A DNA stretch of 64,000 bases. Source: Balneolaceae bacterium. Lineage in GTDB: Bacteria; Bacteroidota; Rhodothermia; Balneolales; Balneolaceae. Below the pieces are notes generated by a model. The model was not told where the DNA came from. It made no database searches and saw nothing but the letters and a program-made list of their open reading frames with translations. The position numbers were made by a program, and so were the translations under genes. The stretch covers positions 248,001 through 312,000 of the forward strand of contig JAXHMM010000003.1 in the NCBI GenBank assembly GCA_034521445.1. The letters are read 5' to 3'. This document shows positions 25,710 through 32,748 of the stretch, one piece after another. How positions within the stretch are numbered: position 1 is the stretch's first letter; the number at the start of each line of letters is the position of its first letter.

Positions 25710-27665
25710 ATGTCTGACAACGGCCATACGGAATCCCCATCCCCCGACGGTATCTCATCTGGCCTCCTCCGGTTCGAGATGGCCATGACTGCAGTCTGCA
25801 CGCTCAGCCTGGCCTCTGGATTTTTCGGGGAGCTGCTGGGCTTAATCGGGCCGGCCGCGGCGAATATGTTCTATATGGCCGCCTATGCCGCCGGCGGGTA
25901 CGCCGGGGTCCGCGAGAGCCTGAAGGCACTCAGGCACGGCGAGCTGAATGTGGATTTGCTGATGATCCTGGCGGCGGCCGGCGCGGCGGTGATCGGCGAG
26001 TGGCTGGAGGGTGCGGTGCTTCTGTTTCTCTTTTCTCTTAGCAACACCCTGCAGTATTACGCCATGGGACGCAGCCGAAGGGCCATTCGCTCCCTGATGA
26101 AACTGAGGCCGGACCGGGCCCTGAAGGTCTTTAGTGACGGACGCGAAGAAGAGGTGCCTGTGGAGGAGCTCAGTCCCGGCGACCGGATCAGGGTGAAACC
26201 GGGCGAGCGCATCCCCATGGACGGGGTGGTGGAGGAAGGGGAGAGCAGCGTCAACCAGGCGGCTATTACCGGCGAGAGCATGCCCGTTGTCAAGGAGGAG
26301 GGGGACGAGGTCTTTGCGGCCACCCTCAACGGGGGAGGTGTGCTCACCCTCAAGGTTACCCGTCACGCCCACGAGACCGCCCTGGCCAAAATCCTGCGGA
26401 TGGTGGAGGAGGCCCAGGGGCGCAAGGCCGAAACCCAGCGCTACCTCGACGACTTCGAGTCACCCTACGCCCTGGGCGTTATCCTGGTTACCGTTGGACT
26501 CATCCTGGTTCCATGGCTGCTGCTGGGCGAACCCTTCGATCCGACTTTTTACAGGGCCATGACCGTGCTGGTGGTCGCCTCCCCCTGCGCGCTGATCATC
26601 AGCACCCCTGCCAGCATCCTTTCGGCCATCGCCATCGCGGCCCGCAACGGGGTGCTCTTCAAGGGCGGGGCTTTCCTCGAGCAGGCCGCCTCCATTGAGA
26701 TGGTGGCCTTTGACAAGACGGGAACGCTCACCACGGGCGAGCCGCAGGTCACCGACGTGCTGGTGACGGAGGCCGTTCGCTCCGGGGAGGACGATCCGGG
26801 AGAAGGTGTCACCGAAGAGGAGATTCTTGCCCTGGCTGCCTCCGCCGAGGAGCACTCCGAACACCACCTGGCGGCCGCCATCCTGGAGAAGGCCCGCCGG
26901 GAGGGCGTCACGTGGAAGCGCGCGGCGGAGGTACAGGCCGATGCGGGCAAGGGCATCACCGCCATAGTCGAAGGCCGAGAGGTGCGTGTGGGCAACCGGA
27001 AGATGTTTCCCGGCGTGATGGAGAATCTGCCCGCCTCCCTGAAGGAACGTATCGAGGATCTTCGCAGGGAGGGAAAGACCTACGTGTTCGTGGAGCGCGA
27101 TGGAACAGTCATTGGCCTGATTGCCATGGCCGACACGCTAAGGGAGGATGCGCCCGGAGCCCTGCAGGCCCTGCGGGAGCTGGGCATTAAGGAGCTGGTG
27201 ATGCTGACCGGAGATCTGCCCTCGGTGGCGGAGGCCATCGGAGAAAAGCTGGGCATGGACCGAATCTACGCCGAACTGCTGCCCAACCGCAAGGTGGAAC
27301 TGGTGCGCGAGCTGGCGGCCGGTCGCCCCGTGGCCATGGTGGGGGACGGGGTCAACGACGCCCCCGCGCTGGCCGGCAGCAACATCGGCATCGCCATGGG
27401 AGCGGCGGGCACCGACGTGGCCCTGGAGACGGCCGACGTGGTGTTGATGTCGGACGACCTGATGAAAATACCATGGCTGATACAACTTTCCCGAAGGGCC
27501 AGGAGGGTGGTGTGGCAGAACATCGTCTTCAGCCTTGCGGTCATAGCCGTGCTGGTAGCCTCGGTCTTTTTGTTTGATCTGCCGCTGCCTCTGGGGGTGG
27601 TGGGGCACGAGGGAAGCACCCTGTTGGTCGTTCTCAATGGTCTTCGGCTTTTAAAGTCTGACTAA
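25710..27665 (+). CDS. P1B-type heavy-metal ATPase, P1B-4-like (Co/Zn/Fe export)
   Basis: A 651-residue metal-pumping P-type ATPase of the inner membrane. It shows the actuator loop TGESMPV (about 189-195), phosphorylation site DKTGTLTTGEP (335-345), nucleotide-domain SEHHLAAAI and hinge GDGVNDAPAL (near 546-555). The membrane metal motif is SPCAL (about 290-294), not CPC, and the last helix has HEGSTLLVVLNGLRLL. SPC with HEG(G/S)T marks subgroup P1B-4, whose members export Co, Zn or Fe. There is no N-terminal HMA domain or Cys-rich tail. The protein ends LLKSD and its stop lies in array D. Confidence 0.9.
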   Translation: MSDNGHTESPSPDGISSGLLRFEMAMTAVCTLSLASGFFGELLGLIGPAAANMFYMAAYAAGGYAGVRESLKALRHGELNVDLLMILAAAGAAVIGEWLEGAVLLFLFSLSNTLQYYAMGRSRRAIRSLMKLRPDRALKVFSDGREEEVPVEELSPGDRIRVKPGERIPMDGVVEEGESSVNQAAITGESMPVVKEEGDEVFAATLNGGGVLTLKVTRHAHETALAKILRMVEEAQGRKAETQRYLDDFESPYALGVILVTVGLILVPWLLLGEPFDPTFYRAMTVLVVASPCALIISTPASILSAIAIAARNGVLFKGGAFLEQAASIEMVAFDKTGTLTTGEPQVTDVLVTEAVRSGEDDPGEGVTEEEILALAASAEEHSEHHLAAAILEKARREGVTWKRAAEVQADAGKGITAIVEGREVRVGNRKMFPGVMENLPASLKERIEDLRREGKTYVFVERDGTVIGLIAMADTLREDAPGALQALRELGIKELVMLTGDLPSVAEAIGEKLGMDRIYAELLPNRKVELVRELAAGRPVAMVGDGVNDAPALAGSNIGIAMGAAGTDVALETADVVLMSDDLMKIPWLIQLSRRARRVVWQNIVFSLAVIAVLVASVFLFDLPLPLGVVGHEGSTLLVVLNGLRLLKSD

Positions 27666-27790
27666 GTCTAATAAGTCATAAAGTCTCCCAAGTCAGAAAG
27701 TCTTAAAGTCTGATAAGTCGAAAAGTCAGAAAGTCGTAAAGTCGGATGCCCGACTTCGGACTTTTCGACTTATCAGACTTTAAGACTTTC
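27652..27790. repeat. GACTT/AAGTC array D with a perfect 32-base inverted repeat
   Basis: Eleven AAGTC-type units are followed by five GACTT units. Bases 27696-27727 are the exact reverse complement of 27759-27790 (32 of 32). The 31-base centre contains a further small hairpin, AAGTCGG-ATGC-CCGACTT. The array lies between two convergent genes and contains both stop codons: the TAA of the ATPase (27663-27665) and that of the YjbQ protein (27780-27782, minus strand). A bidirectional terminator or RNA-end protector is plausible; there is no clear U tract. Confidence 0.9.
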
Positions 27791-28202
27791 CATGGATGGT
27801 CACGACCAGACGGCGCGATCCCCCGCTGTTGCGATGCTCGCAGAGCCAGATGCCCTGCCAGGTGCCCAGGTTCAGGCGGCCGTTGGTGACAGGCACGGTC
27901 AGATCATGACCCAGCAGGGAGCTTTTGATATGGGAGGTCATGTCGTCCGGTCCCTCCAGGGTATGCTCGTAGAGGGAGGTGTCTTCCGGGACCATACGCT
28001 TGAAGTGCGAAAGGAAGTCGCGCCGGACCGCCGGATCGGCGTTCTCGTTCAGTGTGAGGGAGGCGCTTGTATGCAGAATGAAAAAGTGGGCCAGTCCCCG
28101 TTCCATATGTTCCAGGCCCTCAAGCTGGTCGAGTACCTCGTCGGTAACCAGATGGTAGCCGCGCGATTTTGGGGAAAGGGTTATTTCCTGTTGGTGCCAC
28201 AT
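27780..28202 (-). CDS. YjbQ/UPF0047 family protein (secondary thiamine-phosphate synthase)
   Basis: A 140-residue YjbQ-family protein. [20 protein letters not shown] (about 44-63) and the C-terminal [20 protein letters not shown] (113-132) are diagnostic. Some members have weak thiamine-phosphate synthase activity, but the physiological role is uncertain. The ATG at 28200-28202 lies two bases after the SDR stop, so the two are one operon. The last codons (HGKS then TAA) are formed by the end of array D. Confidence 0.88.
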   Translation of the reverse strand: MWHQQEITLSPKSRGYHLVTDEVLDQLEGLEHMERGLAHFFILHTSASLTLNENADPAVRRDFLSHFKRMVPEDTSLYEHTLEGPDDMTSHIKSSLLGHDLTVPVTNGRLNLGTWQGIWLCEHRNSGGSRRLVVTIHGKS

Positions 28203-28204
28203 TA

Positions 28205-28981
28205 TTAACCAAAAAGTCCCTTGATGCTGCCGCCGTCGTGGCTTATGGTTTGTCCTGTCACGTATCCGGCCTTCGGCGAAAGCAGCCACGCCGCCAGGCT
28301 GGCGATCTCGCCCGCCTCTCCCATGCGTCCCACGGGTATGGCCTCCTCCATGTCGGCCTTCATCTCCTCGAAGCTCATGTCGCTGTCGTCGGCCTCTTTG
28401 CTGATCACGCGGTCGATGGCGGGCGTGTTGTGGGAACCGGGCGCCAGAACGTTGACGGTCACGCCCTCCCCGGCGACCTCGAGAGAGAGGCTCTTGGCGA
28501 AGCCCACCATGCCGGAGCGAAAGGCATTGCTGAGCACCAGCTTGGGCAGGGGCTGCTTGACCGACTGGCTCTCGATGAAGAGCATGCGGCCGTAGCTGTT
28601 GGCGGTGAAATAAGAGACCAGTCGCAGGGCCAGTTCCACCTTCCAGCGCATAACTTTGTTGTAGGCTTTGTCCCAGTCCACCAGGGCCGTCTCCAGGGGA
28701 GTCAGTGCGGGCGGCCCTCCCGCGTTGAAGACCACTCCGTGCAGGCTGTCGTTGCCGATGGCCGCCTCGATTTCGTTGTGGGTATCCTCCTGCAGCAGGT
28801 TGCCGGCCACCACGGTCACCTGGCCGGGGAAGTCCCCGGAGAGTTCCTCCAGCTTTTCCTGGCGGCGGGCGACGGCGATGACCTGCGCGCCCTCCTCCAG
28901 CAGCTGTTCGGCAATGGCGCGTCCGAAGCCGCTGCTGGCTCCGCATACGATAAAACGCTGTTCGGCAATCTCTAGGTCCAT
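28205..28981 (-). CDS. SDR-family oxidoreductase lacking the usual YxxxK
   Basis: A 258-residue Rossmann-fold protein of the short-chain dehydrogenase superfamily. The dinucleotide loop is [16 protein letters not shown] (13-28), with FNAGGPPAL and [14 protein letters not shown] further on. Where typical SDRs have the catalytic YxxxK it reads [19 protein letters not shown], with no Tyr, as in a divergent '3-oxoacyl reductase-like' subgroup. Catalysis by the standard mechanism is therefore doubtful. I chose the ATG at 28979-28981; an open extension to 29182 looks non-coding. It precedes the YjbQ gene in an operon and is divergent from typA. Confidence 0.86.
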   Translation of the reverse strand: MDLEIAEQRFIVCGASSGFGRAIAEQLLEEGAQVIAVARRQEKLEELSGDFPGQVTVVAGNLLQEDTHNEIEAAIGNDSLHGVVFNAGGPPALTPLETALVDWDKAYNKVMRWKVELALRLVSYFTANSYGRMLFIESQSVKQPLPKLVLSNAFRSGMVGFAKSLSLEVAGEGVTVNVLAPGSHNTPAIDRVISKEADDSDMSFEEMKADMEEAIPVGRMGEAGEIASLAAWLLSPKAGYVTGQTISHDGGSIKGLFG

Positions 28982-29247
28982 GTGTTGTGGGGTGTTTCGG
29001 GTTGAGGTTGGTATGCCGGTGTGCCGTATAGATATAACACGTAAAGTCCGGCCGGTTGGTTCCCGGTGGGCGGTTGGAGGCCGGGCAGGGTGCCCTCCAA
29101 GGTATCCATCAACCGTTAAAAAATATAGCCGCGATCTCTCCGTCCCCCTGCCGCGGGAGTGGAAGAAAAGGGGAGGCGCCATGCGGAGTTGTGCGCAAAA
29201 TGCCTTATTTTGAAAGTCTTTTTGAACCCCGATTTTACCGCGCCTGT

Positions 29248-31080
29248 ATGAGTACCGACCTGAGAAATATCGCCATTATCGCCCACGTGGACCACGGCAA
29301 GACCACCCTGGTGGACCAGATGCTGCGCCAGAGCGGCACCTTCCGGGAGAATCAGCAGGTGAGAGAGAGGGTGATGGACTCCGGCGACCTGGAGCGGGAG
29401 AAGGGTATCACCATCAGCTCCAAAAACACTGCCATACGCTGGAAAGGCACCAAGATCAACATCGTGGACACCCCGGGCCACGCCGATTTCGGCGGGGAGG
29501 TGGAGCGCATCCTCAAGATGGTGAACGGGGTGATCCTGCTGGTGGACGCCGCCGAGGGACCCCTCCCGCAGACCAAGTTTGTGCTTCGGAAGTCCCTGCG
29601 CATGGGCTTCCGGCCCATTGTGGTGATCAACAAGATCGACCGCAAGGACGCGCGCCCCGACGAGGTGCTCAACGAAATCTTCGATCTTTTCGTGATACTG
29701 GATGCCGACGACGATCAGCTCGACTTTCCCCTGCTATACGCCGTTGGACTGGAGGGCATGGCCAAGCGGGAGCTGGAACATGAGGGCGGGGACCTGACGC
29801 CTCTTTTCGAAACCATCGTGGAGCATGTGCCCGCCCCCGAACAGCAGCTCGACGCCCCATTCAAGATGCTGGTGAGCAGCATCGACTGGAACGACTACGT
29901 GGGACGCATCGCCATCGGCCGCGTGGAACAGGGACGCATTCGCCTGAACCAGGAGATTGCGCTGCTGGACCGCAAGGGCAACCTGAAGGAGAAGGCGCGC
30001 GCGACCAAGCTGTATACTTTTTCGGGACTGGGACGCGAACCGGTGGAGGAGGCCGTGGCGGGAGACATCTTCGCAATGGCCGGCTATCAGCAGACCGACA
30101 TAGGCGACACGCTGACGGCGGCCTCCGACATGACGGCCCTGCCCTACCCGGACATCGACCAGCCCACCATGGCCATGTTCTTCCGGGTCAACGACTCGCC
30201 CTTCTCGGGCCTGGAAGGCAACTACGTGACCTCCAACCAGATCGAGGACCGCCTGATGCGCGAGATCCGCACCAACGTGGCCATCAAGGTGGAGGAGACC
30301 TCCAGTCCGGACATCTACCGGGTGGCCGGGCGGGGTGAGCTGCAGCTGGCCGTACTCATCGAGACCATGCGGCGCGAGGGCTACGAGTTTTCCGTCTCGC
30401 GACCGGAGGTTCTGATGAAGGAAATCGACGGGTCGATCCACGAGCCCTTCGAGGAGGTGGTGGTCGACGTGCACCAGGACTACGCCAATCGGGTGATCGA
30501 CAACCTGCAGAAGCGCAGGGGTCTCATGACCTCGATGACCTCCGAGGGCGAGAACAACCGCCTGGTTTTTGAGGCGCCTTCGCGCGGACTCATCGGTTTT
30601 CGCGGGGAGATGCTCACTGAGACGCGCGGTACGGGCGTCATGCATCAGCAGTTCGAGGAATACCGTCCCCACGCCGGGGAGGTGCCCACCCGCAACCGCG
30701 GGGCGCTCATCGCCCTGGAGAGGGGAGAGGTGACCTCCTACGCCCTGGAGGGGTTGCAGGACCGCGGCACCTTCTTTGTGAATCCGGGCGAAGCGGTGTA
30801 CGGGGGACAGGTGGTGGGCAGCAATAACCGATCCGACGACCTGGTGGTCAACGTGGTCAAGAAGAAGAATCTCACCAACCACCGCGCCACCCAGAGCGCC
30901 GACGCCGTCAAGATCGATCCCGCAAAGAAGATGAGCCTGGAGCAGTGCATCGAGTTTATTGCGCGCGACGAGCTGCTGGAGGTGACCCCGGAAAGCCTGC
31001 GCATCCGCAAGCTGCATCTCGATCCCAACGAGCGCAAGCGTGCAGAAAAGAAAGGACTGAAGGAGGGCCTGCAGGCCTAG
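29248..31080 (+). CDS. typA: Ribosome-associated GTPase TypA/BipA
   Basis: A 610-residue translational GTPase related to EF-G and LepA. The G1 loop is [10 protein letters not shown] (12-21), G3 is DTPGHADF and G4 is NKIDR. The C-terminal TypA domain has [17 protein letters not shown] and [15 protein letters not shown] text ([20 protein letters not shown]). It binds the ribosome under stress or cold and helps 50S assembly in other bacteria. The ATG at 29248 matches the family start; the frame is open 64 codons further upstream without similarity. The stop shares a CTAG with the convergent gene. Confidence 0.95.
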   Translation: MSTDLRNIAIIAHVDHGKTTLVDQMLRQSGTFRENQQVRERVMDSGDLEREKGITISSKNTAIRWKGTKINIVDTPGHADFGGEVERILKMVNGVILLVDAAEGPLPQTKFVLRKSLRMGFRPIVVINKIDRKDARPDEVLNEIFDLFVILDADDDQLDFPLLYAVGLEGMAKRELEHEGGDLTPLFETIVEHVPAPEQQLDAPFKMLVSSIDWNDYVGRIAIGRVEQGRIRLNQEIALLDRKGNLKEKARATKLYTFSGLGREPVEEAVAGDIFAMAGYQQTDIGDTLTAASDMTALPYPDIDQPTMAMFFRVNDSPFSGLEGNYVTSNQIEDRLMREIRTNVAIKVEETSSPDIYRVAGRGELQLAVLIETMRREGYEFSVSRPEVLMKEIDGSIHEPFEEVVVDVHQDYANRVIDNLQKRRGLMTSMTSEGENNRLVFEAPSRGLIGFRGEMLTETRGTGVMHQQFEEYRPHAGEVPTRNRGALIALERGEVTSYALEGLQDRGTFFVNPGEAVYGGQVVGSNNRSDDLVVNVVKKKNLTNHRATQSADAVKIDPAKKMSLEQCIEFIARDELLEVTPESLRIRKLHLDPNERKRAEKKGLKEGLQA

Positions 31081-31637
31081 GATTCTGCATTGGCACCCCT
31101 TCCGGCCTCAGCAGAGGACTCAGACCCGGTCCCGGTTCCCGTCTCCGCCTCCGGCCGGTAGCGAGCGAACGCCTTCTCCGCCCAATGATCCCTGCGCGTG
31201 TAGTAGAAGTATCCGCCAATCAGCATGATTCCCCCGGTGGCGTAGCCCACCATGCCAAAGAAAGGCGTGTCGGGCACCCGCGTAAGCACCTCCGACACGA
31301 AGGCCGCGTAGAGTCCCATCACCGACCAGTACATCCACGCCAGGTGGGCCATGAGCCAGCTTTTTGAGGTGCGCCGCACGGCCGGGATAATGCCGGCCAC
31401 CACGGTCACCAGGCTGAGCATGGCGGCGACGTGGAAGACCCCGAAGCCCCCGAAAAGGCGGTAGATGAGGAAGGCCGTCAGGTTCAACGTCAGCATGGCA
31501 CCGAAGTAGACGTAGCCTATCTTGCGGTGACGTTCGGTTCCCTTGGGGGTAAAGAGGATCCAGGTGCCGGTGACGAGGGCGACTACGGCAGCCGCCAGGT
31601 GCACCGCGCCGGTAGCGTCGTGAACGAGGTAGTTCAT
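31077..31637 (-). CDS. DUF2306-like membrane protein
   Basis: A 186-residue inner-membrane protein with about five hydrophobic helices (for example AVHLAAAVVALVTGTWILF). HRKIGYVYFGAML and WLMAHLAWMYWSVMGLYAAF resemble DUF2306 proteins of unknown function. The C-terminal 30 residues are hydrophilic and rich in Glu, Gly and Ser. It ends in a CTAG shared with typA and lies four bases downstream of the helix-turn-helix gene, forming a three-gene minus-strand unit. Confidence 0.75.
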   Translation of the reverse strand: MNYLVHDATGAVHLAAAVVALVTGTWILFTPKGTERHRKIGYVYFGAMLTLNLTAFLIYRLFGGFGVFHVAAMLSLVTVVAGIIPAVRRTSKSWLMAHLAWMYWSVMGLYAAFVSEVLTRVPDTPFFGMVGYATGGIMLIGGYFYYTRRDHWAEKAFARYRPEAETGTGTGSESSAEAGRGANAES

Positions 31638-31641
31638 GTGT

Positions 31642-31971
31642 TCAGTCGTTTTCGGTGGAGGGAGGTTCTGGTGTTGAGCTGTCGTCGGGATCGATGTATT
31701 GCTTTAGGGTATCGACATAGGACTCGAAGGCCTCCAGGCCCTGGGGGGTAATCCGGCAGCGGGTGCGTGGCTTCCGGTCCACAAAAGTCTTCTCCACCTC
31801 GATGTAGCCCGCCTCCTCCAGCTTGCTGAGCTGCACGCTCATGTTGCCCGAGGTGGCGCCGGTCTGCTCCATCAGGTAGGTGAAATCGGCGTGTTCCACG
31901 CTCAGCAGCAGGGACATGACGGCCAGCCGAAGCTGGGAGTGCAGAAGCGGATCCAGGTCGTCGAAACTCAT
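31642..31971 (-). CDS. Winged-helix transcriptional regulator
   Basis: A 109-residue protein with an ArsR/MarR-like winged helix. FTYLMEQTGATSGNMSVQLSKLEEAGYIEVEK (split here as helix pair ATSGNMSVQLSKLEEAGYI and wing VDRKPRTRCRITPQGLEAF) is the 'HTH_27' pattern commonly found beside a small membrane protein that it regulates. The tail is acidic and Ser/Pro-rich. It starts one base from the stop of the upstream membrane-protein gene. The likely target is its own operon; the signal is unknown. Confidence 0.82.
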   Translation of the reverse strand: MSFDDLDPLLHSQLRLAVMSLLLSVEHADFTYLMEQTGATSGNMSVQLSKLEEAGYIEVEKTFVDRKPRTRCRITPQGLEAFESYVDTLKQYIDPDDSSTPEPPSTEND

Positions 31972-31972
31972 C

Positions 31973-32575
31973 TCAGGAATCCTCCCCGCTGTTCTTCAGC
32001 AGGTAGCCGGGCACCAGGTAGCCCCCGGCGACGGCTGCGGCGGTGGCCAGGAGCTGCCAGGCTAAGGGCAGCAGAAAGGCCGCGATGGCCAGGGCCCAGA
32101 TGAAATAACCCCCGTATTTCAGGGGAGGGAACCGCAGTACGCAACCTGAGAGGAAGGTGGAACCGGCGGCCAGCAGGAGCACCAGGGGGGTCAGGTAGTG
32201 GGGGTCGGCGCTGAGGAAATAGATGATGAGGAAGTAGTTGGCCAGGAAGACCATCCAGATGGTGGAGTATACCCGGTTGGGGTACGTGCGCACCTCTTCC
32301 GTGCGGCCGTCTCGTGCGCCCTTCACAAAGGAGGCGATCACGCCCACGGCTATGACCGCCCATGCCCACTCGGGGCGGGCTGTCAGTTCAACGTGCAGCA
32401 GCAGGAAGTGTCCCAGGCTGCCCGCCAGGATGATCCATCCCCACAGCAGGAAGTAGAAGGCCTGACTGCGAAAGTCGCCCTTCGCCCGCGAGATCATGTC
32501 CCGTATCAGGGCCAGGCTCTCCCGGCCGCTCATCGATTCGCCCGTAGGCTCCTTGCTCTGTTCCATGGTCGGCAT
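31973..32575 (-). CDS. Hypothetical membrane protein upstream of the winged-helix regulator
   Basis: A 200-residue protein with an N-terminal soluble segment (about 1-38, with SLALIRDMISRAKGDFRSQA) and five or six hydrophobic helices. Small membrane proteins of this shape occur together with HTH_27-type regulators in Bacteroidota; I do not recognise a biochemical function. The start at 32575 (MPTMEQ) could also be the ATG at 32566. A good promoter candidate lies just upstream, so it is probably the first gene of the unit that continues to 31077. Confidence 0.72.
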   Translation of the reverse strand: MPTMEQSKEPTGESMSGRESLALIRDMISRAKGDFRSQAFYFLLWGWIILAGSLGHFLLLHVELTARPEWAWAVIAVGVIASFVKGARDGRTEEVRTYPNRVYSTIWMVFLANYFLIIYFLSADPHYLTPLVLLLAAGSTFLSGCVLRFPPLKYGGYFIWALAIAAFLLPLAWQLLATAAAVAGGYLVPGYLLKNSGEDS

Positions 32576-32602
32576 GTATTGGTTTGCATCTTAATTCAGA
32601 TA

Positions 32603-32633
32603 CAATTATAAACTACTTTATAAAATAAAGCAA
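32603..32633 (-). promoter_or_regulatory. Candidate promoter of the membrane protein/regulator operon
   Basis: On the minus strand, TTG (32633-32631), a 20-base spacer and TATAATTG (32610-32603) match the TTG-N20/21-TATnATTG form also seen before rpsL and 16S. It lies 28 bases before the start at 32575 in an AT-rich gap. Confidence 0.5.
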
Positions 32634-32671
32634 GTGTGTATGCACCTGCCCGACAGATATACGAACAAAAG

Positions 32672-32748
32672 GACTTCGAACTTCCCGACTTCGGACTTTC
32701 AGACTTTCCGACTTTATGACTTAGTAGACTTTAAGCCTTTAAAGACTA
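32672..32748. repeat. GACTT array E
   Basis: About nine GACTT-type units (variants AACTT, GACTA) in one orientation relative to the plus strand. The array runs into the recG 3' end, so the recG stop (TAG on the minus strand, 32746-32748) is part of the final GACTA unit. Bases 32680-32708 repeat 29 bases of array B exactly. Confidence 0.86.

Noticed and set aside
28982-29182. N-terminal extension of the SDR frame
   Set aside because: The extra 67 residues are low-complexity and precede a complete SDR N terminus; the stretch is the divergent promoter region with typA.
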